A stretch of 6,178 nt of DNA, taken from positions 1 to 6,178 of the forward strand of contig JAOZTL010000206.1 in assembly GCA_029942205.1 (NCBI GenBank), read 5' to 3'. Position numbers and translations under genes: made by a program. Each line of letters starts with the position of its first letter. Position 1 is the stretch's first letter. Positions 1 through 5,345 of this stretch are shown here, in pieces. A model generated the notes under the pieces. It was not told the origin of the DNA and did not search any database. It was given only the letters and a program-made list of their open reading frames with translations. Source of the stretch: Bacteroidales bacterium (GTDB lineage Bacteria; Bacteroidota; Bacteroidia; Bacteroidales; JAOZTL01).

Positions 1-100
1 ATAAAGCGAAAAAGAAACATTTTGTTTTCATAATTATTGCAGCATTTTAGTATAAATAAAAACGTGATTTTGTTCATCTCCTTACTTATAATTTAAGTGT

Positions 101-985
101 ATGAAAATAGCTATTTACGGAAAGAATTTCAAGAAAGACTTCAACCAGTCGATTGTCGATTTTTTAGATTACATACAAGAACTAGAATTAGAACTTGTCA
201 TTTATAAACCTTTTTTTGAGTTTATAAAAAAGAACACGGGTTATTCTTTTGGAAAAACCACGCAATTCAGTAATCACAAAAGCATAAAAGCCGACATCGA
301 TTTTTGGTTTAGCATCGGGGGCGATGGAACATTTTTGGAAAGTGTTTCGTTTGTTCGCAACAAGGAGATACCAATTATCGGCATTAATACTGGGCGATTA
401 GGCTTTTTGGCTAATATTTCGCAAGAAAACATCCGTACAGCTTTAGATTCTATTTTTGCCAATGAGTTTAAATATGATTATCGAACCGTATTGCAAGTGG
501 ATACGACTGGCGATATTTTTGGAAGCTTCAATTATGCACTCAATGAACTAACGGTACATAAGCGCGATTCCAGTTCCATGATTACAATTCATGCCTATTT
601 GGATGATGAATATTTGAATACTTATTGGGCTGATGGACTAATCATCTCAACCCCAACAGGTTCTACTGCATATTCGCTAAGTGCAGGCGGTCCCATCATT
701 GTCCCAAATACCGATATTTTTATCATCACACCTCTCGCTCCGCATAATCTGACAGTACGCCCGATTGTAGTATCAAGCGAAAATAAACTAACCTTAAAAA
801 TAGAGGGACGCAGTCAGAATTTCTTGGCATCACTCGATTATCGCTCCAAATCGTTTAGCTCCGACATCGAGTTTGTTATACATAAAGCCGATTTCAAAGT
901 AAAAACATTAAAATTGAATGATCAGAATTTTTTCAGTATTTTACGCAACAAACTGATGTGGGGGTTAGACAAAAGAACAAAATAA
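101..985 (+). CDS. nadK: NAD kinase (ATP:NAD 2'-phosphotransferase)
   Basis: Phosphorylates NAD to NADP in the cytoplasm, the only route to NADP in most bacteria. The 294-residue product has the full family signature. The GGDGT nucleotide/phosphate-binding motif is at residues 73-77, followed by GINTGRLGFL (94-103). The Asn-Glu pair of the NAD site is at 148-149 (motif NELTVHK), then ADGLIISTPTGSTAY (177-191), and a C-terminal TPLAPHNLTVRP block (210-221). The length matches bacterial NAD kinases (about 290), and the start gives the usual N-terminal strand MKIAIYG. No Shine-Dalgarno sequence is visible, as is usual in Bacteroidota. The next gene on the same strand, a PorG-like protein 345 bases away, is its common neighbour in this phylum. 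The gap makes separate transcription likely. I see no frameshift and no missing motif. Confidence 0.97.
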   Translation: MKIAIYGKNFKKDFNQSIVDFLDYIQELELELVIYKPFFEFIKKNTGYSFGKTTQFSNHKSIKADIDFWFSIGGDGTFLESVSFVRNKEIPIIGINTGRLGFLANISQENIRTALDSIFANEFKYDYRTVLQVDTTGDIFGSFNYALNELTVHKRDSSSMITIHAYLDDEYLNTYWADGLIISTPTGSTAYSLSAGGPIIVPNTDIFIITPLAPHNLTVRPIVVSSENKLTLKIEGRSQNFLASLDYRSKSFSSDIEFVIHKADFKVKTLKLNDQNFFSILRNKLMWGLDKRTK

Positions 986-1015
986 GATTTTCTCCTTCGT
1001 TAATGTAAGGTATTC

Positions 1016-1035
1016 TTTAATGTTGCTTACGCACG
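1016..1035 (+). repeat. Dispersed intergenic repeat, copy 1
   Basis: The 15 bases TTTAATGTTGCTTAC (1016-1030) recur exactly at 4985-4999. The 10-base core RATGTTGCTT recurs at 3877-3886 and, on the minus strand, at 5883-5874. The following CTTACGCACG (1026-1035) recurs inverted at 2499-2508. This copy starts 31 bases after the nadK stop codon. Function unknown. Confidence 0.6.
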
Positions 1036-1144
1036 AGTGAAACAAGTTTCATAATCAAAGACTTGTCGAGAAATATACTAAATTGTGATAATAATTATGA
1101 TTCTAAAAATGATTTATTTTTTGTTTTATTGATACACAAAATCC

Positions 1145-1174
1145 TTGCATAGCCTGTGTTATGGAATAATTTCA
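1145..1174 (+). promoter_or_regulatory. Possible Bacteroidota-type promoter for PorG-like gene
   Basis: TTG at 1145-1147 and TAATTTCA at 1167-1174, with a 19-base spacer, resemble the Bacteroidota -33 (TTTG) and -7 (TAnnTTTG) elements. The -7 element is imperfect in its last bases. It would give a leader of roughly 150 bases. Matches like this are common in AT-rich DNA, so this is a weak call. Confidence 0.2.
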
Positions 1175-1330
1175 TGAGTAAAAACAGGCAGAAAAGAAAC
1201 GTTTTAAACTTATAATTATGATAACATTACAGTACATATTTACATCCGTAAAAGGAGAACTTCTAGCAAAAACAACGTCGAAAAGATCGAAGAGCTTGAA
1301 CAAAATACAATTTCATTTCGTATAAAGAAA

Positions 1331-2317
1331 ATGCTTAAAGACAGACGAAAAATAATATCCACGTTTTTTATATTTATTTTCATACTCACGGTGTCTCCAT
1401 TGTATTCACAACAATGGAAAGAATCGCGACAAAGTATCACTAGCGGCATAGGCACGAGCCATTTCATGGGAGATTTGGGTGGTGGCGCAAATGATGCAGC
1501 TCACTTTTTAGGTGTCCGTGATCTTGATTTTGTAACTACACGCCCTACACTTACAGCATATTACCGCTATCGGCTTCATCAGCAAATAGCATCAAAAGTA
1601 GGATTTACTTATGCCAAAATATCTGCAAACGATGCAGCCTCTGGTTCTATTGGGCGACAATATCGCAATCTTAATTTCCGATCAAATATTTGGGAGTTTT
1701 CTGCCAATTTTGAATTTTATTTTCTAAAAGAGCAAGAAATCTCCCGCTATTCATTTTCAAACATCCGAAGCTTTCGGTATTTTAGTGCTTATTTTGTTAT
1801 TGGAGTCGGTGCTTTCTATTTTAATCCACAAGCCAAACTTGATGGTACTTGGCATAAATTACGCACACTCGGTACCGAAGGACAAGGGCTTACTTACACC
1901 GACCCTGTGAGCGGACAAAGCACTCAAGGACCTGAGCTATACAGCCGTATTGCTTTTGCTTTACCTATCGGGCTGGGCTTTAAGTATCAAATATCTCGAA
2001 AACTTTCGGTTGGTTTAGAGATAACCAACCGATATACCACGACCGATTACTTAGACGATGCCAGCAATTTGTATTTTGATAATCAGACTATTTTGGATCA
2101 AAAAGGTCCCATTGCAGCCCAATTGGCTGACAGACATATCGACTACTTTGGCGACCCCACACCTGTACCTTACGAGAATGGTAAACCCATGCGAGGCAGC
2201 CCCGATTATAACGATGCTTATGTGCTAACAACGGCAATGCTCATTTACAGAATAGACTGGACTCCTTGGTGGAAAAAAATAGATAATAATCCAAAAATTC
2301 CTCAAAAAGTAAACTAG
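1331..2317 (+). CDS. porG: DUF6089 / PorG-like outer-membrane beta-barrel protein
   Basis: Predicted outer-membrane protein. In Porphyromonas gingivalis the family member PorG is a component of the type IX secretion system. The 328-residue product opens with a basic stretch and a hydrophobic segment (about residues 9-24), a signal peptide ending near LYS-QQ (25-28). Family features follow: a GTSHFMGDLGG block (41-51), RPTLTAYYRYRL (71-82), alternating aromatic strands, YFVIGVGAFYFNPQAKL (154-170), the block ALPIGLGFKY (210-219) with RKLSVGLEITNRYTTTDYLD (223-242), and a final strand DYNDAYVLTTAMLIYRI (292-308). A charged, tryptophan-rich tail (310-328) follows. The start is fixed by the signal peptide. 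Its position after nadK matches the conserved nadK-porG order. However, uppS and bamA, which usually follow in that cluster, are not here. Assignment to the family is fairly firm. The specific PorG role rests on synteny, because paralogues of DUF6089 exist. Confidence 0.75.
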   Translation: MLKDRRKIISTFFIFIFILTVSPLYSQQWKESRQSITSGIGTSHFMGDLGGGANDAAHFLGVRDLDFVTTRPTLTAYYRYRLHQQIASKVGFTYAKISANDAASGSIGRQYRNLNFRSNIWEFSANFEFYFLKEQEISRYSFSNIRSFRYFSAYFVIGVGAFYFNPQAKLDGTWHKLRTLGTEGQGLTYTDPVSGQSTQGPELYSRIAFALPIGLGFKYQISRKLSVGLEITNRYTTTDYLDDASNLYFDNQTILDQKGPIAAQLADRHIDYFGDPTPVPYENGKPMRGSPDYNDAYVLTTAMLIYRIDWTPWWKKIDNNPKIPQKVN

Positions 2318-2392
2318 TATTAAAATATTCGATTTATCACTAAAACTCGACGCAACCAGAACATATCCAGTGGCTTGTGTCTACAAACAACG

Positions 2393-2425
2393 ACAGCCCG
2401 AGGGTTTATAAAACTCTCGGGCTGT
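2393..2425. terminator. Strong bidirectional hairpin terminator
   Basis: ACAGCCCGAG (2393-2402) pairs perfectly with CTCGGGCTGT (2416-2425). The inner bases GGTTT/AAACT extend the stem to about 15 pairs around a 3-base loop. TTTAT follows on the plus strand and TTGTTTG on the minus strand. It lies between the convergent PorG-like gene (ends 2317) and peptidase gene (ends 2522), so it can stop transcription from both sides. Confidence 0.85.
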
Positions 2426-2498
2426 TTATGATAAGCTCTGTATTCTCAGAAAACAAAAAATCGTCTCATCCTTTTACTTTTCAGTATAAACTTACACC

Positions 2499-2508
2499 CG
2501 TGCGTAAG
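2499..2508 (-). repeat. Dispersed intergenic repeat, partial inverted copy
   Basis: On the minus strand this reads CTTACGCACG, identical to 1026-1035. The resemblance continues downstream (GGGTGTAAGTTTATA here against GAGTGAAACAAGTTTCATA there). It begins 14 bases after the peptidase stop codon in the peptidase's direction, as copy 1 follows nadK. CTTAC (2491-2495) and GTAAG (2504-2508) can also form a small hairpin. Confidence 0.4.
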
Positions 2509-2521
2509 AAGGTAGAAAACC

Positions 2522-3643
2522 TTATTTAATTCCCAGTTTTTTTGCTAATGCTTTTGGAATAGCATCTTTATGTACAAAAATAGCAATCGTTTTTATTTGT
2601 AAAAAATCATCGCTCATATACAAATAACCATCATACGCATTGCTATCGCCCCACGAGTTTTTGGTTAAATAATACGTTTTCTGATTTTTATCTTTAGCAA
2701 TACCTGTCAGGTGCATTAAATGATCGTCGGTACTGGTAAGGTTATCGAATGTAAACTGGCGAAATGCGGCAATCCCCATTTTGGTCATATCACTCGCATC
2801 TTGATCGCTCAAATCTGCTTTTCCTTTTTTGTGACTGAATGTTTTTTCGCTCACATCACCATCCCAGTCCACCGAAAAGCCGTTGGACAATGCATAGTCT
2901 ATTGTTTGCATCAACTCATTCATCGGTACGTTGTAATACCTATCGTGCGACCAATTGTCGGGTAGTTCTAGGTCTACCAATTCGTACATCGGGTAGCATG
3001 AGTACGAAGTCAATTCGACATAATCCTCGGAAATAAAACCGACCACTTCTTTTGCAAATCTTTTTGGGGTATAGCTTTCTCCTTTATAATCAAACTGCTG
3101 AGGTACTACGCCCAAGTAAGCATCCAATACACTATTGAAAGCACGCAACCATGCAGTGGATAAGCGTTTGTTCTTGTTTTGCACAACGGCATCCACTATG
3201 CCTTTCAGTACGGCTTCCAGCTCGGAATGCATGTGCTTCGTTTCACCATATTCTAACGCCTGATACGCTTCTTGTGGTACAATGCCAAAACGCCGAATCA
3301 CATTCGTAACATCGTGTGCTTGTCCGCCCTGCGAAAAATTACCCATGCCATGCACTCGTACATATTTTATAGCTTTATCCGTGTAAGCCATTCGTGCAAA
3401 GAATATTTCGGACAAGTCCAGTTCTTCTTTTCCTAGGCGCAATACTTCTGTTTCGATAAACGATGTGGTGGCATACGACCAGCAAGTACCTGTATTGTTT
3501 TGTGATTTAACACTACTGGTTTTTACTTGTTTCTCAATCGTGAAATCGGGATGTTCTTGCGCCTGTGCGCTAGTACCGAAACCAATAATTAATAAAAGGG
3601 TTAATATCAAAATTAACCAATACAATAAATTTGTTCTTCTCAT
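2522..3643 (-). CDS. Secreted C1 family (bleomycin hydrolase/PepC-like) cysteine peptidase
   Basis: Papain-fold cysteine aminopeptidase of the C1B (bleomycin hydrolase/PepC) type. The chosen start (Met at 3643) opens a 373-residue protein with a clear signal peptide: MRRTN, a hydrophobic core (residues 6-22) and an AQA cleavage site at 26-28. An in-frame Met at 3706 would only add 21 residues ahead of this signal, so I reject it. The active site is complete: oxyanion Gln48 and nucleophile Cys54 in SQNNTGTCWSYA (47-58), His308 in DDHLMHLTG (306-314) and Asn329 in KNSWGD (328-333). The block NFSQGGQAHDVTNVIRRFG (102-120) and the C-terminal IPKALAKKLGIK are typical of this branch; in family members the tail lies at the active site and limits activity to short peptides. 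There is no lipobox cysteine and no type IX sorting domain, so a soluble periplasmic enzyme is likely. It is shorter than cytoplasmic PepC (about 440). It probably releases amino acids from peptides; the natural substrate cannot be read from sequence. Confidence 0.9.
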   Translation of the reverse strand: MRRTNLLYWLILILTLLLIIGFGTSAQAQEHPDFTIEKQVKTSSVKSQNNTGTCWSYATTSFIETEVLRLGKEELDLSEIFFARMAYTDKAIKYVRVHGMGNFSQGGQAHDVTNVIRRFGIVPQEAYQALEYGETKHMHSELEAVLKGIVDAVVQNKNKRLSTAWLRAFNSVLDAYLGVVPQQFDYKGESYTPKRFAKEVVGFISEDYVELTSYSCYPMYELVDLELPDNWSHDRYYNVPMNELMQTIDYALSNGFSVDWDGDVSEKTFSHKKGKADLSDQDASDMTKMGIAAFRQFTFDNLTSTDDHLMHLTGIAKDKNQKTYYLTKNSWGDSNAYDGYLYMSDDFLQIKTIAIFVHKDAIPKALAKKLGIK

Positions 3644-3684
3644 GATTCTTAATTTTACTGTGAATAAATTTAGGTCTTTCGAAA

Positions 3685-3859
3685 GTTCAATTAGTAAATG
3701 CCGCACTTTATTTGCTTATTTATTAGAACGATAACAAAATATATTTTTTCCTTTTTTTCAAAATCTCTCTGTAAAAGCCGATTAGAGGGTTTTGAAAAAA
3801 AAGAAAAATATAAAGTCCATTCAATTAGTCGTTTGAAACATTGCATTTACTAGTTGAAC
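3685..3859. repeat. MITE-like element or structured leader with 17-base inverted ends
   Basis: GTTCAATTAGTAAATGC (3685-3701) pairs over all 17 bases, with one G-T pair, with GCATTTACTAGTTGAAC (3843-3859). The enclosed 141 bases contain a second long inverted repeat (3740-3812) and no coding capacity. TTCAATTAGT recurs in direct orientation at 3820-3829 and can compete for the right arm (3849-3858). I see no clear target-site duplication at the ends, so a miniature transposable element is only one option. A structured 5' leader of the peptidase mRNA, which starts just to the left on the minus strand, is the other. Confidence 0.5.
3740..3812. repeat. Long imperfect hairpin upstream of peptidase gene
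   Basis: The left arm 3740-3768 and right arm 3784-3812 can form about 27 pairs with one mismatch and two single-base bulges, around a 15-base loop. Much of the stem is A/T runs, but the mixed segments TTTCAAAATCTCT and AGAGGGTTTTGAAA show it is more than homopolymer pairing. No T-run follows it in either direction, so it does not look like a normal terminator. It lies about 100 bases upstream of the peptidase start. Confidence 0.5.
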
Positions 3860-3874
3860 CTTTATTTAACCTTT

Positions 3875-3886
3875 TGATGTTGCTTC
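3875..3886 (+). repeat. Dispersed intergenic repeat, copy 2
   Basis: TTGATGTTGCTT at 3875-3886 is identical over 12 bases to the minus-strand copy at 5885-5874. It shares the RATGTTGCTT core with the copies at 1016 and 4985. It lies 15 bases beyond the right end of the inverted-repeat element and about 300 bases upstream of the hydratase gene. Confidence 0.5.
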
Positions 3887-3998
3887 AGACTTCGTTTGTT
3901 TTATTATTGTTGCTCATCTATATAACTATGTTCTAACGATTTAGCATATATTCTTATACAAAATGATTGTCATTGAACAAAGGTATGCAATATCCTGC

Positions 3999-4038
3999 TT
4001 ATTATCAAAAAGGTCTTCGAGCTCTTTATTGATAATAA
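3999..4038 (+). promoter_or_regulatory. Hairpin upstream of enoyl-CoA hydratase gene
   Basis: TTATTATCAA (3999-4008) pairs perfectly with TTGATAATAA (4029-4038). Past one bulged A, AAAG (4009-4012) pairs with CTTT (4024-4027). The loop carries GTCTTCGAG. The same octamer GTCTTCGA recurs about 90 bases downstream at 4103-4110. It is either an mRNA leader structure or a two-arm binding site for a regulator. Confidence 0.4.
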
Positions 4039-4073
4039 AACTATCGCTCATTCGGTATATTTTATTTTTTTCA

Positions 4074-4118
4074 TTATCTTGCGTCTTCTTATTGAAGATA
4101 AAGTCTTCGACCTTTTTT
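4074..4118 (+). promoter_or_regulatory. Candidate attenuator with alternative hairpins in hydratase leader
   Basis: Three segments can pair in exclusive ways. GTCTTC (4083-4088) pairs with GAAGAT (4094-4099), supported outside by TTATCTT/AAGATAA (4074-4080 and 4095-4101). Alternatively TTGAAGA (4092-4098) pairs with TCTTCGA (4104-4110), which is followed by CC and six Ts (4113-4118) like an intrinsic terminator. The upstream AAAAAGGTC (4007-4015) is also complementary to GACCTTTTT (4109-4117). The stems are short and AT-rich, so this is a hypothesis. Confidence 0.3.
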
Positions 4119-4187
4119 AAATAAAAACTAAAATAATAAAAACGACATAGTTAAACAGACTTATAAAAAAATAAAAAAAACAAACAC

Positions 4188-4970
4188 ATGACTTCATTTG
4201 AAAATATACTAGTAGAATTAAAAGATGACACGCTGTGCATTACCATCAATCGTCCGAAGCAACTGAATGCTTTGAATAAAAACACGATTAGTGAACTAGG
4301 GCAAGCCATTCAAGAAGCTTATACCAATCCGCAAATCAAGGCAGTACTACTCACAGGTAGCGGCGAAAAAGCATTTGTCGCAGGTGCCGACATCAAAGAG
4401 TTTGCGCATTTTAATGGCGAGCAAGGAAAAGTACTTTCGGCTCATGGTCATCGAATATTCAAAATGTTTGAAGACTGCCCCAAGCCAACCGTAGCTGTAA
4501 TCAATGGCTTTGCACTGGGAGGCGGGCTCGAATTAGCGATGGCTTGCCACGTGCGTGTAGCGTCGGACAATGCACGCTTTAGCCAGCCAGAAGTAAGCTT
4601 GGGCGTTACACCTGGGTATGGCGGCACACAACGGCTGGTGCAACTTATCGGCAAAGGCAAGGCAATGGAGTTGCTCATGTCTGGCGAAATGATAAAAGCA
4701 GACGAAGCCTTACGCTTGGGTTTGGTTAATTATGTATTTGCACCTGCCGACTTGCTGAACGAAGCAAAAAAACTAATTGCTAAATTCACCAAACAGTCGC
4801 CTGTTGCTATTCGTGGGGTCATCAAGGCGGTAAACGATTATTTTGTTGGTAACCTAAACGGCTTTGATTCAGAGATAGAAGAGTTTGGGAATTGTTTTGA
4901 TAGCGAAGATTTCACCGAAGGAACAACCGCTTTCCTTAAACGCAGAAAAGCTAATTTCCCAGGAAAATAA
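4188..4970 (+). CDS. Enoyl-CoA hydratase (crotonase superfamily)
   Basis: Adds water to trans-2-enoyl-CoA (or the reverse), a step of fatty-acid beta-oxidation or butyrate-type metabolism, in the cytoplasm. The 260-residue protein is full length for the family. The start MTSFENILVE is the usual first strand, behind an A-rich leader without a Shine-Dalgarno site. The CoA-binding/oxyanion loop AGADIKEF is at residues 65-72, and the second oxyanion segment NGFALGGGLELAMAC at 106-120. Both catalytic glutamates of true hydratases are present: Glu115 (GGGLELA) and Glu135 (FSQPEVSLG), followed by TPGYGGTQRL (141-150). The C-terminal FLKRRKANF helix is also typical. Retention of both glutamates argues against isomerase or hydrolase members. 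No partner beta-oxidation gene is adjacent, so substrate chain length is undetermined; a short-chain crotonase is most likely from overall similarity. It appears to be a single-gene transcript with a long, structured leader. Confidence 0.93.
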   Translation: MTSFENILVELKDDTLCITINRPKQLNALNKNTISELGQAIQEAYTNPQIKAVLLTGSGEKAFVAGADIKEFAHFNGEQGKVLSAHGHRIFKMFEDCPKPTVAVINGFALGGGLELAMACHVRVASDNARFSQPEVSLGVTPGYGGTQRLVQLIGKGKAMELLMSGEMIKADEALRLGLVNYVFAPADLLNEAKKLIAKFTKQSPVAIRGVIKAVNDYFVGNLNGFDSEIEEFGNCFDSEDFTEGTTAFLKRRKANFPGK

Positions 4971-4984
4971 GGTCTCCGATTTTT

Positions 4985-4999
4985 TTTAATGTTGCTTAC
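4985..4999 (+). repeat. Dispersed intergenic repeat, copy 3
   Basis: TTTAATGTTGCTTAC, identical over 15 bases to 1016-1030. It starts 14 bases after the last base of the hydratase stop codon and overlaps the end of a T8 run. After these 15 bases the sequence departs from copy 1. Confidence 0.6.
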
Positions 5000-5068
5000 T
5001 TCATCAAGTTAATACTAGCGGATTATTAGTAAATTATCTCTTATTTGATACTGATATTAAACAAAAAA

Positions 5069-5135
5069 AAATAGAAAGAAAATCAGCAGATTTCTACATA
5101 AAAAGCATTGTTTTTAACAAAAAATCTTTCTATTT
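5069..5135. repeat. 11-base inverted repeat in convergent region
   Basis: AAATAGAAAGA (5069-5079) is the exact reverse complement of TCTTTCTATTT (5125-5135), with 45 bases between. Small stems can form inside (AAATC/GATTT and TTGTT/AACAA). The arms are A/T-rich, so chance is a real alternative. It may contribute to transcript ends of the two convergent genes. Confidence 0.3.
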
Positions 5136-5180
5136 AGGAACATAAATTAAATAAGCTAATGAGTTAGGCTAACTTGCTTT

Positions 5181-5240
5181 GTTCTTTAACGACTTAAAAA
5201 GTCTGCCAATAGCACCGCTATTAAAGGATTTTTAAAGAAC
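5181..5240. other. Three-way-junction-like secondary-structure element
   Basis: GTTCTTTAA (5181-5189) pairs perfectly with TTAAAGAAC (5232-5240). This encloses two perfect hairpins in a row: GACTT/AAGTC (5191-5195/5199-5203) and AATAGC/GCTATT (5208-5213/5217-5222), each with a 3-base loop. That is a branched fold in 60 bases. It is not a tRNA: there is no T-loop sequence and the stem lengths do not fit. Strand is undetermined because the fold exists on both. It could be a structured RNA, a transcript-end structure or a repeat unit. Confidence 0.35.
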
Positions 5241-5318
5241 GTTAAAGGACATAATAATTGATTAACCACAAGTTTTAACTTCATAAAGTATAATTACACA
5301 CTTGTAAAATTATTAGGC

Positions 5319-5345
5319 TGAATGGTGAAATTATGAAACCGTTCA
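5319..5345 (-). terminator. Weak hairpin overlapping coaD stop codon
   Basis: TGAACGG (minus strand, 5345-5339) pairs with CCATTCA (5325-5319), with one G-T pair and a 13-base loop. The first arm begins with the TGA stop codon itself. The following bases (CCTAATAATTTTAC) are only moderately T-rich, so this is a poor intrinsic terminator at best. Confidence 0.25.

Larger units (their letters stand above)
986..1330. other. Intergenic region nadK to PorG-like gene
   Basis: These 345 bases hold no convincing gene. They contain a copy of a dispersed repeat (1016-1035). Just after it are a short interrupted palindrome (TGAAAC at 1038-1043 and GTTTCA at 1046-1051) and a 6-base inverted repeat ACAAGT/ACTTGT (1042-1047 and 1061-1066). 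A possible promoter for the next gene lies at 1145-1174. No hairpin followed by a T-run marks a terminator for nadK. A 35-codon frame at 1218-1325 stops 5 bases before the next start and is treated as doubtful. Confidence 0.6.
3644..4187. other. Divergent intergenic region rich in inverted repeats
   Basis: These 544 bases separate two divergent genes and contain no supportable coding sequence; the only short frames are low-complexity. They hold a nested inverted-repeat element (3685-3859), one copy of the dispersed repeat (3875-3886) and two hairpin systems in the hydratase leader (3999-4038 and 4074-4118). TATATTTT at 4056-4063 resembles a -7 box but has no well-spaced -33 element. Promoters for both genes must lie here, but I cannot place them with confidence. 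Confidence 0.6.
4971..5342. other. Convergent intergenic region between hydratase and coaD
   Basis: These 372 bases contain no gene I can support. In order they hold a T8 run (4980-4987) without a proper stem before it and a dispersed-repeat copy (4985-4999). Next come an 11-base inverted repeat (5069-5079/5125-5135), a 13-base palindrome AGTTAGGCTAACT (5162-5174) and a branched structural element (5181-5240). Near the end are an ACAAGT/ACTTGT inverted repeat (5268-5273/5300-5305) and a weak hairpin at the coaD stop codon. A small non-coding RNA is possible, but no promoter is evident. Confidence 0.5.

Noticed and set aside
274..462. Minus-strand open frame within nadK
   Set aside because: Antisense shadow of a well-conserved gene; its translation has no recognisable features.
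1251..1258. AAAGGAGA as a Shine-Dalgarno site
   Set aside because: It lies over 70 bases before the PorG-like start, with no suitable start codon close behind it.
2720..3036. Two overlapping plus-strand open frames within the peptidase gene
   Set aside because: Antisense shadows of a conserved catalytic domain, with no independent evidence.
3644..3706. N-terminal extension of the peptidase from an upstream in-frame Met
   Set aside because: It would put 21 residues in front of a standard signal peptide and runs into the 17-base inverted repeat; the start at 3643 is far more natural.
3878..3925. Short open frame starting inside dispersed-repeat copy 2
   Set aside because: Only 15 codons, no ribosome-binding or conservation evidence, and its ATG is simply part of the repeat core.
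4448..4678. Minus-strand open frame within the hydratase
   Set aside because: Antisense shadow over the crotonase active-site region.
4971..4990. T8 run after the hydratase as an intrinsic terminator
   Set aside because: The only nearby stem (TTTC/GAAA at the end of the gene) is 4 pairs long and about 14 bases before the T-run, so it does not form a credible terminator.
5181..5240. tRNA gene
   Set aside because: There is no 7-base acceptor stem, T-loop or anticodon arm; only two hairpins are enclosed and the loops are 3 bases.
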